In this document: piece by piece, positions 1 through 8,975 of the stretch | Position numbering within the stretch: position 1 is the first letter of the stretch | How the letters are laid out: the number at the start of each line of letters is the position of its first letter | Assembly (NCBI GenBank): GCA_017540815.1 | Contig: JAFYAI010000040.1 | Coordinates: 1 to 59,536 of the forward strand | Source: Spirochaetales bacterium | GTDB lineage: Bacteria; Spirochaetota; GWE2-31-10; MWDO01 | DNA: 59,536 nucleotides | Direction: 5' to 3' | Position numbers and translations under genes: made by a program | Notes under the pieces: generated by a model | The model's database searches: none | What the model was told of the DNA's origin: nothing | Seen by the model: the letters and a program-made list of their open reading frames with translations, nothing else

Positions 1-621
1 GAAGCGTTGAGTTATGCATTCTCTACATCAGCTCAGAAAGGTTATGTGCATGATGAAGGATACTATCCGAATCTGTTTATAACTAACCACGATCTTGTCC
101 GATTCGGCAATTTGCTTAATTGGGAGTTCAATATAGGTACTGGCAGCGGAGACGCATATTGGGGACGACACAGAGTTGCTTTGGCAACATTGGCTGCATA
201 TACAGGACCTGTTACGATCTACTACGGAGATGAATGGGGTGCTATCGTTGAAGGTTATACCGGCAGCGGAAGTCTTGGAGCATACAATGACAATGTTGCC
301 CGATCGACAGGTAAGATCAGCGGATTTAACAGCAATGAGCAGGCATTGATCAACTATACTAAGAAACTGCTTACTGCCCGTGCTGAGAATGAGGCTATGT
401 GGAACGGAAGCAATGCGACTGTTCAGAGTACAACGGACTTCTATGTCGGTAAGAAAACATTGAGCGGTAAGACGATTATATACGGTATTAACAACAGCAG
501 CAGTCAGAAGACATTCTCTGCAAGCGGAACTGTTCTTGCAGATAACGGTGAGAACGGATCAAGTGTAAGCGGCTCTGCAAAAGTTGCTCCGTATTCGGCA
601 ACATTTATATTGGTACAATAA
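1..621 (+). CDS. Alpha-amylase (GH13), C-terminal part, truncated by window edge
   Basis: The reading frame is open from base 1, so only the last ~206 residues are present. It shows the GH13 conserved region ending in the catalytic-site segment FITNHDLVR (about residues 24-32), followed by GPVTIYYGDEWG, the usual loop after the last (beta/alpha)8 strands. The tail (from about residue 140) is a beta-rich C-terminal domain of the type that ends amylases. In the family the enzyme hydrolyses alpha-1,4-glucans; the missing N-terminus prevents a statement about secretion. The next gene encodes an exported lipoprotein, so a surface role is plausible but inferred. Family assignment is confident; exact substrate is not. 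Confidence 0.88.
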   Translation, partial: EALSYAFSTSAQKGYVHDEGYYPNLFITNHDLVRFGNLLNWEFNIGTGSGDAYWGRHRVALATLAAYTGPVTIYYGDEWGAIVEGYTGSGSLGAYNDNVARSTGKISGFNSNEQALINYTKKLLTARAENEAMWNGSNATVQSTTDFYVGKKTLSGKTIIYGINNSSSQKTFSASGTVLADNGENGSSVSGSAKVAPYSATFILVQ

Positions 622-634
622 TATTATAAACCAA

Positions 635-669
635 AAGAAAATCACCTGTTTACAGCAGGTGATTTTCTT
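635..669 (+). terminator. Intrinsic terminator-like hairpin after the amylase gene
   Basis: A perfect 14-bp stem (AAGAAAATCACCTG / CAGGTGATTTTCTT) with a 7-nt loop lies 14 bases after the amylase stop. The right arm ends in TTTTCTT. It sits just upstream of the ribosome-binding site (AAGGAG) of the next gene, so it may attenuate rather than fully separate the two genes. Confidence 0.7.
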
Positions 670-691
670 CGTCTATTTTAAGGAGATCACG

Positions 692-3022
692 ATGAGATGT
701 CACATTCGATTAAGCATGATATTAATGATGATACTGCTGATAGTATCATGTACTATGGATAATACTGAAAATGCTGCGGATGTGGACAGTGGTCTCAATC
801 CGGCGAATAACAAGATCTCATCGCTGCAGGCGGTGATTGATGACTCTAAAGACGGAGACACGATTAACCTGTCGCAGTATGCCATTACTGATTACAATGC
901 AGTTGTTAATAAGTCGCTCACGATAAGCGGTTCTTCGACAAATCTAAACAATGCAGTGCTTACTGTCGGCGGCGATAATAACAATGTATCAATCAGCGGC
1001 ATTACCAATGCTTCCGTGACTGCCGATAAATCTTTGGCTAACGGCTCACTTAAAATATCAGGCTCATCACTTAGCGGTCTGAATATTCAAGGCGGCGGAT
1101 GGAACTCCATATATCTGCAGAATGGCTCATCTGTCGAGGATGTGATCCTGAACAAAAAACTGACCTCAGACGAAGATCAATATGTGCGGCTCGTCGCTGA
1201 TAATACCACATCCGTGGAGAATTTTGTCGTTAAGCAGAGTGCAATACTTGCTGCCGAAAGCATTATTACTGCAGATAATATTAAGAATGTTACATTCAGT
1301 ATTGATGAGACCTCGGACGCTGTGGCATTTGCTGTCGGAGCAAATATCTCATTCGGCAAGGATAATTCTTTGGTATGTGTGACATTCATAGACAGTGATG
1401 AGTCTGCTGATCTGATGAAGATGTTTGTCCGCAAGAGTGACAAGTTGTCGATTATTACGCCGGGATTTTTTGTGGCTGCATTTGAGCGTTTGGTTAGCCC
1501 GCTGGATGATGATACTAAGACTGCGATGCTTATGCAGTTTGAAGATGTCATTGGAGTGTCACTTAACGGTGATGTGGAACTGTATGTGGAAGGTCTTGAC
1601 AATAATAATAGTGAGAGCAGCAGTGCATCTGACGGTTCATCTTCATCGGACTCATCGTCAAGTGATAGCAGTACATCATTATCGGACTCATCGTCAAGCG
1701 ATAGCAGTACATCATCATCGGACTCATCGTCAAGCGATAGCAGTACATCATCATCGGACTCATCGTCAAGCGATAGCAGTTCATCTTCATCGGACTCATC
1801 AGCAAGTGAGAGCAGCAGCAGTTCAGATGACAGTTCATCGGGCAGCGAATCGGGCGAACATCTGACTTGTGTAATACGCTATACAGGTGATATGACGGTT
1901 GATATGACGGTTGACTATGATGAGCCTTTCACTGTATGTAATTGGAATCTCGTATATACTGCAGCACCGGCAGGCAAAGTGTTCCTCGGATGGAATACTA
2001 CAGGCGATAAGAACGGCGTAACATATTCGGTGGGACAGGAAGTGGCTAATACAGCCGCCCCCGGATCGGTGACAGTTCTCTATCCTGTATGGGATTATAA
2101 AACATACTCGATTAAATATTTCGACGGCTCTATGGATATATCCGATGAGTTTGATCCGATGAGTTTTACTATAAATGACGATGTTTCGTTAAAGCCTGCC
2201 CAAAAAACAGGATATATATTCGCAGGGTGGTATCGTAACAGTACAGATACCGAGTCGATAAGCGGTTGGTCTGCCGGAGATGTCACTGCCGATATTGACC
2301 TTACAGCGAAGTGGACTCCGATCACTTATACTGTCATATATCATATCGGTGCAGGCAGTGAGACGGATGAGACAACTGACCAGCAGTTTATATATGATAC
2401 AGAACAAAGCCTTGATCCGAACAGATTTGAGGTTGATAATTGGGTATTTATGGGCTGGAGCAGAACTCTGCAATCTGCACCCGGTGAAGAAGTGCCGGTT
2501 GAGTATGATGACTGTGTCTGTATTGATGAGCCTCTTGCTGATGAGCGGGATGCTATAGTTGATCTCTACGCAGTTTGGGATCGGGCATGGATAGTATATG
2601 CGGATATGAGTTATAGTAAAGAGTATACATATAAAGCATTGAATCCTGTGATTGGAGTTGGGGTTGAATGTGATAATCAGAACAGACCAACGAAAGTAGT
2701 ATATGTATCCAGTTTACCTTCCACTTGGGTTGGAATGAGTGCAGCCCTTAGTACATTAAATCAGAGTATTACAGGAAACATCAGTTGGTACATCTCTGAC
2801 AAGGATGAACTTTTATCTTGGAAAGACAAGATCGCTCTTATGGACGCATCGTTATCGGTTATTCCTAATGCAACAACAATTGCTTCAAATTCGACATATT
2901 GGAGTACAACAGAAAATGATACGACAACAGCATGGAGAGTTAATGTTGTCTCAGGTGAGGCTGAATCGATTCTTAAAGCAAATAGCGGTTCTATACGTCC
3001 TATGGTTGCGATAACATACTAA
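692..3022 (+). CDS. Ser-rich repeat lipoprotein with InlB/Listeria-Bacteroides repeats and DUF1566-like C-terminus
   Basis: Start chosen at ATG 692 behind AAGGAG, giving 776 residues. The N-terminus is a signal peptide with a lipobox LIVSC (Cys20), so the protein is probably lipid-anchored outside the cytoplasm. Residues ~40-300 look like a beta-rich region. Residues ~305-390 are almost pure Ser/Asp/Thr, encoded by a 36-bp tandem repeat. Residues ~395-635 hold three units ending in motifs such as FLGWN, FAGWY, FMGWS followed by A-hydrophobic-W-D/T, the signature of InlB B-repeat (Flg_new) domains. The C-terminus has YWSTTE...AWRVN...IRPM, as in DUF1566/Lcl domains of bacterial surface proteins. 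Binding partner unknown. It follows the amylase on the same strand and ends at a strong bidirectional terminator. Confidence 0.85.
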   Translation: MRCHIRLSMILMMILLIVSCTMDNTENAADVDSGLNPANNKISSLQAVIDDSKDGDTINLSQYAITDYNAVVNKSLTISGSSTNLNNAVLTVGGDNNNVSISGITNASVTADKSLANGSLKISGSSLSGLNIQGGGWNSIYLQNGSSVEDVILNKKLTSDEDQYVRLVADNTTSVENFVVKQSAILAAESIITADNIKNVTFSIDETSDAVAFAVGANISFGKDNSLVCVTFIDSDESADLMKMFVRKSDKLSIITPGFFVAAFERLVSPLDDDTKTAMLMQFEDVIGVSLNGDVELYVEGLDNNNSESSSASDGSSSSDSSSSDSSTSLSDSSSSDSSTSSSDSSSSDSSTSSSDSSSSDSSSSSSDSSASESSSSSDDSSSGSESGEHLTCVIRYTGDMTVDMTVDYDEPFTVCNWNLVYTAAPAGKVFLGWNTTGDKNGVTYSVGQEVANTAAPGSVTVLYPVWDYKTYSIKYFDGSMDISDEFDPMSFTINDDVSLKPAQKTGYIFAGWYRNSTDTESISGWSAGDVTADIDLTAKWTPITYTVIYHIGAGSETDETTDQQFIYDTEQSLDPNRFEVDNWVFMGWSRTLQSAPGEEVPVEYDDCVCIDEPLADERDAIVDLYAVWDRAWIVYADMSYSKEYTYKALNPVIGVGVECDNQNRPTKVVYVSSLPSTWVGMSAALSTLNQSITGNISWYISDKDELLSWKDKIALMDASLSVIPNATTIASNSTYWSTTENDTTTAWRVNVVSGEAESILKANSGSIRPMVAITY
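1640..1810 (+). repeat. 36-bp tandem repeat (Ser/Asp linker, ~4.7 copies)
   Basis: Consecutive 36-bp units start at 1640, 1676, 1712, 1748 and 1784 (last partial), each encoding SSSDSSSSDSST or a one- to two-residue variant. Units two to four are nearly identical at the DNA level, so copy number could change by slippage or recombination without leaving the frame. Confidence 0.9.
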
Positions 3023-3063
3023 CAAAAAAAGGATTTTCGCACCGCGAAAATCCTTTTTTTGTT
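3021..3063. terminator. Bidirectional terminator between convergent genes
   Basis: A perfect 20-bp inverted repeat (arms 3021-3040 and 3044-3063, loop ACC) with A-tract on the left and T-tract on the right. It serves the lipoprotein gene from the left and the adenine deaminase gene from the right; its right arm touches the deaminase stop codon. Confidence 0.9.
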
Positions 3064-4786
3064 ATATCTCCGTAAACTCAAACTTCGTCACATCAAATAA
3101 TCCTTTATCAGTGAGTTTGATCTCCGGGATAACCGGCAGACTCATGAAACACAATGTAGATACAGGCTCTATATCATCATCCACTCCGAGCTGAGTGTGA
3201 GCAGTATCGTTAATCCTCTTCAGAGCAGCTGCGACATGATGACCGTCTTTATCACTCATCAGACCTGCGATAGGCAGCGGCATACTGTCTATCACATGCC
3301 CATCCAAAACAATGGCGATGCCACCACCTTGAGCCGCCAGCGTCTGCACGGCAAGAGTCATATCACTGTCAGACACTCCGACAGCGATGATATTATGAGA
3401 GTCATGAGCGATCGTTATCGCTATCGCTCCATGTCGGATGTCGTATCCTGTGATCAGACCGAGTCCTACATTGCCTGTGTTGTGATGCCGCTCGATGACG
3501 GCTATCTTAGCAATATCATTATTAGGATCATATACAAAGCAGCCGTCAATATCTCGCTTGACTTTTGCATGGACTTTCTTAGTCACTATGTTATGCGGGA
3601 TAACGCCGATCGTCAGCACTTCATCAAAACTCAGCGGCATCCGCAGCTTGTCAGCAGAGAATGTCTCGATATGAACGCTACCTGACACGGCGGATATATC
3701 CTGTTTAGTAATTGGCAGCAGATATTTGCCGTTCTCTGCGGTGAGTTTACCGCCGATGAAGACTTTCTGCACATTGAAGTCTCGCAGATTATCGATCAGC
3801 ACTATATCCGCTCGTTTGCCGGGTGTTATCGCACCGCGGTCAGTCAGACCGTAACATTCTGCGGTATTGAGACTGCCCATCTGAATGGCGGTAATCGGAT
3901 CGATTCCGCCTGTGACACACAGTCTGATGTCATTATTAATATGACCATGCTCATATATCGTTACCGGCTGCAGATCATCGGAACAGAGCAGGCATCGGCG
4001 TGAGTTTTCCGGAGTTATGCCTTTGATGAGCTGCTCCAGATTATGACATGCAGAACCGTGACGCAGTTGGACATACATTCCGCTTGCGATGGACTGCTGG
4101 AGTTCTTCGGCTGTCGTACATTCGTGATCAGTCAGAATGTTTGCACTGATATATGCCTGTCTTGCCGCACCGAGCAGTCCGGGTGCATGCCCGTCTATAG
4201 GCTTGTGTCGGTCAAGAGCCGCACATATTTTGTTCAGACATTCTTCGTCATTGTTGATAATGCCGACATAGTTCATAAATTCTGCCAAGCCCAGCACATT
4301 TTCATCCTGCAGCAGTTCTGCGACAATCTTAGCATCGATGACTGCACCTGAGTTCTCGAAAGGTGAGCAGGGGACACACGACGGCACCATGTATTTAATA
4401 TCCAACGCTGTTCGCTTCGCTGCTTCAAGCATATAGCGGAATCCCTCAACTCCACAGACATTGGTAATCTCGTGCGGATCAGCGATAACAGTCGTCGTTC
4501 CGAATGGCACAACCATAGCACCGAACTCTTCCGGCGTAAGAAATGATGACTCTATATGTATATGGCTGTCGATTAAGCCCGGGATAGCACAGCATCCGCC
4601 GGCGTTGATCTCTTTCTCACCGGAATACGCCCCGATGCCGGCTATCACACCGTCGCTTATGGCAATGTCGCCTTCGGTTATTTCGTGTGAGTACACATTG
4701 ACGATCTTGGCATTTTTGATGACTATATCAGCCGGTCTATTGCCTTGTGCTGTTTCGATCCTTTTCCGCAGAATGTCGGGTGTCAT
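3062..4786 (-). CDS. ade: Adenine deaminase
   Basis: About 574 residues from the ATG at 4786, which follows a GGAG site; an earlier in-frame start would read through the hairpin upstream. The amidohydrolase fold shows GLIDSHIHIESS (metal-binding HxH at about residues 75-77), IDGHAPGL and CSDDLQ, all typical of the AdeC-type adenine deaminases, plus the C-terminal adenine deaminase domain with its GGGIA segment. It converts adenine to hypoxanthine in the cytoplasm, feeding purine salvage. An adenosine deaminase and an adenosine-kinase-like protein occur near 54-56 kb. It lies downstream of the hexose mutase gene on the same strand but is separated by a terminator. Confidence 0.93.
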   Translation of the reverse strand: MTPDILRKRIETAQGNRPADIVIKNAKIVNVYSHEITEGDIAISDGVIAGIGAYSGEKEINAGGCCAIPGLIDSHIHIESSFLTPEEFGAMVVPFGTTTVIADPHEITNVCGVEGFRYMLEAAKRTALDIKYMVPSCVPCSPFENSGAVIDAKIVAELLQDENVLGLAEFMNYVGIINNDEECLNKICAALDRHKPIDGHAPGLLGAARQAYISANILTDHECTTAEELQQSIASGMYVQLRHGSACHNLEQLIKGITPENSRRCLLCSDDLQPVTIYEHGHINNDIRLCVTGGIDPITAIQMGSLNTAECYGLTDRGAITPGKRADIVLIDNLRDFNVQKVFIGGKLTAENGKYLLPITKQDISAVSGSVHIETFSADKLRMPLSFDEVLTIGVIPHNIVTKKVHAKVKRDIDGCFVYDPNNDIAKIAVIERHHNTGNVGLGLITGYDIRHGAIAITIAHDSHNIIAVGVSDSDMTLAVQTLAAQGGGIAIVLDGHVIDSMPLPIAGLMSDKDGHHVAAALKRINDTAHTQLGVDDDIEPVSTLCFMSLPVIPEIKLTDKGLFDVTKFEFTEI

Positions 4787-4805
4787 ATTTAACTCCGTTT
4801 TATAA

Positions 4806-4838
4806 AATAATAGCAAGGGGTATCCCTTGCTATTATTT
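4806..4838 (-). terminator. Terminator of the mutase gene
   Basis: AATAGCAAGGG / TCCCTTGCTATT hairpin (3-nt loop) flanked by A/T runs, about 15 bases beyond the mutase stop codon and upstream of the deaminase start. Confidence 0.75.
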
Positions 4839-4850
4839 TGCATTATTTTT

Positions 4851-6605
4851 TTACTCTCCGATTAGCTTATCTATAACCGGCAGGATTGTATCCTGACATT
4901 TCTCGGCGATAGCCTGAGCTTCCGCCATTGTTTTGCCTTTCGTTGAGAAATAGATCTTAATCTTCGGTTCAGTGCCACTCGGACGCATCGTGACTTTCGA
5001 GCCGTCAGCGAGCTGATATTGGATAACATTTGACGGTGGCAGTGCATATACATTGTCTTTGCAGTCATAGACAGTATCATTCTGGAAGTCGATTCTCTTG
5101 GCAACATCGATGCCGCCGACTTGTGATAACGGATTATCTCGGAAGTATTTCATAATCTCTGCGATCTTAGCCATTCCTGCCAAGCCTTTAATCGTGATCG
5201 ACTTCGTCTTGTCGTAGTAGTAGCCGTATCGCTGGAAAATCTCTTCGAGATAGTCGGCGAATACAAGACCTTTGCTTTTCAGATATGCGGCACATTCTGA
5301 GAGCAGCAGTGCAGATGCGATAGAGTCTTTGTCTCGTGCATAAGTGCCCGGCAGATAGCCGTAGCTTTCTTCGCAGCCGAATACATAGTTGTAGTTCTTG
5401 TCTGCCTCGAAGTTCCTGATCTTCTGTGCGATAAACTTGAATCCTGTCAGCACATTAAACGGAGTTGCACCGAAACTCTTGGCGATCTCATCCTGCAGGT
5501 TAGTCGTAACTACAGTTTTGACAACTGCCGGATTAGGCGGCATCTTGCCGGCTGCTTTGCGTGCAGACAGAATGTAATACTCAAGTATTGCTCCGATCTG
5601 GTTGCCTGTAACGATCTGTGTATTGCCGGCTTTATCCCGGATAACGATACCTGTGCGGTCTGCATCAGGGTCAGTCGCAATGAGGATGTCTGCTTTCTGT
5701 TCTTTAAGGATCTTAGTCCCCATCTCCAGAGCGACAGGCTCTTCCGGATTCGGTGAAGCAACTGTCGAGAAGTTGCCATCAGGGATCATCTGCGGCTCGA
5801 CGAGATAGACATTCTTATATCCGATTTCTTTGAGAGCAGCAGGGATGAGTTTGGCACCTGTTCCGTGCAGCGGTGTATATACTATCTTAATGTCCGAGGT
5901 CTTAGGCAGGTCTTTGTTAATCAGCACTTTATCGACTTCTTCCATAAATCTCTTATCGATTGCAGAACCGATAATCTCGATCATGCCGTCTTTAATAAGT
6001 TCATCATAGCTGCCTTTCTTGACATCTTCGATCGCTGCAATTTTCTTGACCTCGGTGATAATGCCTTTGTCATGCGGAGTAATAACCTGCGAACCGTCAT
6101 TCCAATAGACTTTGTAGCCGTTGTATTCTTTCGGATTGTGGCTGGCTGTAATGACGATACCTGTGATACATCCCAACTCCCGCACTGTGAAACTCAGCTC
6201 AGGTGTAGGCCGAATGTCATCAAACAGGTAAGTCTTAATGCCGTTAGTCGCCAAAACTGTCGCTGCTTCCTTAGCAAAGTCTCTGCTGAAATTACGCGAA
6301 TCGAATGCGATTGCAGCTTTAGGCGGCATCTCTACGCCTTTCTGGTTCAGAACATAATTTGCCAATCCCTGAGTTGCCTTTGCAACTGTATAGACATTCA
6401 TGCCGTTCGTGCCGAATCGGATAAGTCCTCTCATTCCGCCTGTGCCGAAGTCCAGATCCAGCGAAAATCGCTCAGCCAATTCTTTATCATCACCGGCTGC
6501 AATGAGTCCGCTGATCTCGTCGATACATTCTTTACTGTATGGAGCTTTTGTCCAAACTTTTGCCCGTTCCAATATCTCCTCTTTAGTTAATTGCGTTAAA
6601 GCCAT
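4851..6605 (-). CDS. Phosphohexose mutase (phosphoglucomutase/phosphomannomutase family)
   Basis: 584 residues, full length for the family of large bacterial alpha-D-phosphohexomutases. Visible motifs are the phosphoserine loop TASHNP (about residue 150), the metal loop DPDADR (about 310), the sugar-binding GCEESYGY and the phosphate-binding RPSGTEPK (about 543). It interconverts glucose-1-phosphate and glucose-6-phosphate, or the mannose equivalents; the sequence alone does not settle the sugar. A promoter lies ~45 bp upstream. The nearby amylase would supply glucose units, which fits a role in glycogen/starch catabolism, but that link is only inferred. Confidence 0.9.
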   Translation of the reverse strand: MALTQLTKEEILERAKVWTKAPYSKECIDEISGLIAAGDDKELAERFSLDLDFGTGGMRGLIRFGTNGMNVYTVAKATQGLANYVLNQKGVEMPPKAAIAFDSRNFSRDFAKEAATVLATNGIKTYLFDDIRPTPELSFTVRELGCITGIVITASHNPKEYNGYKVYWNDGSQVITPHDKGIITEVKKIAAIEDVKKGSYDELIKDGMIEIIGSAIDKRFMEEVDKVLINKDLPKTSDIKIVYTPLHGTGAKLIPAALKEIGYKNVYLVEPQMIPDGNFSTVASPNPEEPVALEMGTKILKEQKADILIATDPDADRTGIVIRDKAGNTQIVTGNQIGAILEYYILSARKAAGKMPPNPAVVKTVVTTNLQDEIAKSFGATPFNVLTGFKFIAQKIRNFEADKNYNYVFGCEESYGYLPGTYARDKDSIASALLLSECAAYLKSKGLVFADYLEEIFQRYGYYYDKTKSITIKGLAGMAKIAEIMKYFRDNPLSQVGGIDVAKRIDFQNDTVYDCKDNVYALPPSNVIQYQLADGSKVTMRPSGTEPKIKIYFSTKGKTMAEAQAIAEKCQDTILPVIDKLIGE

Positions 6606-6646
6606 TTAATACTCCTAAAAATGCTTTCTTATCTTCTCTGACTTAC

Positions 6647-6675
6647 ATATTAATAAATTTTTTGAATATTGTCAA
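6647..6675 (-). promoter_or_regulatory. Predicted sigma-70 promoter of the mutase gene
   Basis: Read on the minus strand: TTGACA (6675-6670), 17-bp spacer, TAATAT (6652-6647), about 40 bp upstream of the start codon. Confidence 0.65.
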
Positions 6676-6743
6676 ATTTTCTCTTGAATTTATGAGGAAT
6701 TTATAATAAAATGGTTTTTGATGTTACAGTTAAATGAAACATA

Positions 6744-6954
6744 GACCTCTCCGCTTCGGTCGAGGTGACAGAGAGTGAGTGTCATTTCGACCGAAGAGAG
6801 CAAAGCGAGCGAAGCGGATAAATCTCCTGTTTACAGACCTCTCCGCTTTGGTCGAGGTGACAAGAGAGCTTGCCTGAGATGACAAGAGTGTGCGTTGCAA
6901 TACTTTTTTGTCATTTCGACCGAAGAGAGCAAAGCGAGCGAAACGGAGAAATCT
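6744..6954. repeat. REP-like repeat cluster, two pairs of inverted units
   Basis: Two units beginning GACCTCTCCGCTT.GGTCGAGG (6744-6770 and 6836-6862) alternate with two units of opposite orientation beginning TGTCATTTCGACCGAAGAGAG and ending in AAATCT (6780-6826 and 6909-6954). The forward and reverse units are complementary over CCGCTTCGGTCGA, so each pair can fold into a hairpin. The 369-bp gap 6606-6974 holds the mutase promoter, this cluster and the thyX ribosome-binding site. Such GTCATTTCGACC elements are common dispersed intergenic repeats in bacteria. Confidence 0.85.
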
Positions 6955-6974
6955 TTAATAATAAGGAAAGTAAT

Positions 6975-8471
6975 ATGACGGTTAATTTAGCAGGTTTTAA
7001 TGTAGACATCGAAAATATAAAAGCGGTTCAGTCATTCTGTGAGAATGGTATTAATAAGGAAGAAATCCAAAAATTGAATTGGACACCTGAGACGATCAGT
7101 GCTTCGTATGCACGGATAAGCCGGGATGAACGCCCAATCAATGAACTGCGGGAACAGGCACGAACCGAGATTGATAAGGCTCGCCGTTCTAACAATGCGA
7201 TTATATTTGAGATGGGACATTCGTCGATCGCCGAGCATGCAGCATTTAATCTCGACATCATCGGTGTGTCGCGTTATCTGTCTGAGCAGATTGAGAAATC
7301 ACGGCTTGCGTCATTTACCGAGAAGTCGCAGCGGTATATCAAGATCGGCACTGATTATTACATTCCGTCGGAATTTGACGAGGCAACCAAAGCCCGATAT
7401 GTCAAGACAGTCGAATATCTGTTCGAGACTTACAACAAACTCCACGAAATGCTTGTCCCTTACTTTGAGTCGCAGAATCCTGATCTCAAGCCCGGCGATA
7501 AAGGCTATCGTGATCTGGTCAATCTTGCCAAAGAAGATGCCCGCTATGTCCTGCCGCTTTGCTGTCACTCACAGTTGGGGATGACAGTCAATGCCAGGTC
7601 GCTGGAGAGTCTGCTTAAGAAACTGACTCTGATACGGTCTGCCGAAGCAGCCGAACTGCACAAGCAGATCGAGGATGCCGTATCAGGATATGCACCGTCT
7701 CTTATCAAATATACCAAAGCATCTGCGTATCAGTCAGGGATGTTTGATGCTGTGCGTGATCTGCTCGATACGGCACATTCTATGACTTATGATGGTGACA
7801 ATGATCCGGCTATGGTAGCAGCGTGTCTCCGTCAGGAATATGCCTATCAGGGTGTGCAGCTGCTCGACTTCGATAAGGAGTGTATTGATAAAGTTATCGC
7901 TGCATTCATCGTTAGATATTCTGATATTGATTATAAAGAGGCATTTGCTCGTGCGAAGAAGACTCTGGATGAGACGAAGCAGCAGATATTCGACAGACTA
8001 TACGATCTGCTTGATCAGCATGACAGTGTAGGTCGTGAGTTTGAGATGTCTGATTTTACATTCGGTATACAGCTGTCTGCATCGGCATTTGCTCAGCTTA
8101 AGCGTCACAGAATGGCGACGATCATTGACAGTGAGTATGTCCCTGCGATAGGATGTATCGTGCCAGATTCGATAGATGCTGTCGGCGGCAAGGAGATATT
8201 CCTGACTGCGATTGAGGAAGCTGACGCATTTTACTATGATACATATAAGCAGTATCCCGGGCTGAATGAGTATATCCTTACAAACTCTCATATTAAGAAT
8301 GTCATCCTCAAATGCAACTTCCGAGAGCTTGTCCATATCAGCCGCTTGAGGAGTGACGCTCATGCACAGTGGGAGATACGGGAGATCTCAGATAAGATGT
8401 GCGAGACTGTCGGCAAGAAGTTGCCAATGCTTGCGAAGTTTATGAGCGGCAAGGATAAGTTTAAGAAGTGA
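6975..8471 (+). CDS. thyX: FAD-dependent thymidylate synthase, tandem ThyX type
   Basis: 498 residues from the ATG at 6975, preceded by AAGGAAAG; an earlier in-frame start at 6870 would run through the repeat cluster and is rejected. It is about twice the length of ordinary ThyX. The first half carries a ThyX-type motif SRLASFTEKSQRY (about residues 108-120). The second half carries LKRHRMATIIDSEY (about 375), a degenerate second copy of the ThyX RHR motif. ThyX makes dTMP from dUMP with methylenetetrahydrofolate, FAD and NADPH. A FolC gene at 21.6 kb belongs to the same folate metabolism. Which of the two halves is catalytic cannot be told by eye. Confidence 0.88.
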   Translation: MTVNLAGFNVDIENIKAVQSFCENGINKEEIQKLNWTPETISASYARISRDERPINELREQARTEIDKARRSNNAIIFEMGHSSIAEHAAFNLDIIGVSRYLSEQIEKSRLASFTEKSQRYIKIGTDYYIPSEFDEATKARYVKTVEYLFETYNKLHEMLVPYFESQNPDLKPGDKGYRDLVNLAKEDARYVLPLCCHSQLGMTVNARSLESLLKKLTLIRSAEAAELHKQIEDAVSGYAPSLIKYTKASAYQSGMFDAVRDLLDTAHSMTYDGDNDPAMVAACLRQEYAYQGVQLLDFDKECIDKVIAAFIVRYSDIDYKEAFARAKKTLDETKQQIFDRLYDLLDQHDSVGREFEMSDFTFGIQLSASAFAQLKRHRMATIIDSEYVPAIGCIVPDSIDAVGGKEIFLTAIEEADAFYYDTYKQYPGLNEYILTNSHIKNVILKCNFRELVHISRLRSDAHAQWEIREISDKMCETVGKKLPMLAKFMSGKDKFKK

Positions 8472-8476
8472 TAGGA

Positions 8477-8512
8477 AAAAATGAGATTTGCAGTAGCAAA
8501 TCTCATTTTTTT
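8477..8512 (+). terminator. Terminator of thyX
   Basis: Perfect 16-bp stem AAAAAATGAGATTTGC / GCAAATCTCATTTTTT with loop AGTA, starting 5 bases after the stop codon. Confidence 0.9.
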
Positions 8513-8567
8513 TGTTTTAATTCCACAGCAAAAAAACTCCCTTGAAAAAGTCGAGAAAAAAAACGAC

Positions 8568-8596
8568 TTGCCAAAAGGTTTGATATAGTGTATAAT
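8568..8596 (+). promoter_or_regulatory. Promoter of the GIY-YIG gene
   Basis: TTGCCA (8568-8573), 17-bp spacer, TATAAT (8591-8596). The predicted transcript start (~8603) leaves a 45-nt leader with AAAGGAG before ATG 8650. Confidence 0.7.
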
Positions 8597-8649
8597 GTGA
8601 TTGTCTTAATATGCAGCAGTGCTTAAAGCAGGATAAAGGAGCAATAAAT

Positions 8650-8913
8650 ATGGCGGAAGAAGGTATTGTATATGTTTTATCGAATGAGGCGATGCCCGGT
8701 CTGGTTAAAATTGGCTTGACTAAGCGGAATGAACTTGATGCACGGCTCAATGAATTGTATTCTACCGGTGTGCCGCTTCCTTTTACCTGTGAATATGCGG
8801 TAAGGGTGAAGGATTGCGAAGCCGTTGAGCATGCTCTTCATACTGCGTTTACCAAAGACAGAATCAATCCTGCCAGAGAATTCTTCAAAACATCCTCACT
8901 ATTGGTTGTATAA
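8650..8913 (+). CDS. GIY-YIG domain protein (T5orf172/Mug113 type), probably C-terminally shortened
   Basis: 87 residues; ATG 8650 is chosen because it follows AAAGGAG. The domain has GIVYVLSN (5-12), LVKIGLTKR (18-26), an Arg at LDARLNEL and the ALHTAF helix, matching the small GIY-YIG family seen beside restriction and phage genes. The family normally has another helix after REFFK; here the frame ends seven residues later. The +1 frame at 8882-8965 reads on with HPHYWLYNGRILSD, which looks protein-like, so a frameshift may have cut the gene. Probably a DNA-acting nuclease-fold protein; activity is uncertain. It sits just before the defence operon but has its own promoter and terminator. Confidence 0.75.
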   Translation: MAEEGIVYVLSNEAMPGLVKIGLTKRNELDARLNELYSTGVPLPFTCEYAVRVKDCEAVEHALHTAFTKDRINPAREFFKTSSLLVV

Positions 8914-8965
8914 CGGACGAATATTGTCTGATATATATGATGAGACTTATAGTTTCGTGGAGTGA

Positions 8966-8975
8966 GGGGGGGGGG
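8966..8975 (+). repeat. G10 homopolymer tract
   Basis: Ten consecutive G residues in a non-coding stretch between the GIY-YIG gene and the defence operon, at the end of the out-of-frame extension of the GIY-YIG gene. It lies about 45 bp upstream of the operon's -35 element. Confidence 0.9.

Noticed and set aside
1563-1838. Antisense frame with repeated MSPMMMYCYRLT units
   Set aside because: Pure mirror of the 36-bp tandem repeat in the lipoprotein gene.
3197-3685. 162-codon frame antisense to adenine deaminase, and similar long antisense frames inside pgm, thyX, xseA, dtd and others
   Set aside because: They mirror well-supported genes, show no family motifs and lack ribosome sites.
6870-6974. 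N-terminal extension of ThyX from an earlier ATG
   Set aside because: It would be encoded by the REP-like repeats; ATG 6975 has the ribosome site and the normal N-terminus.
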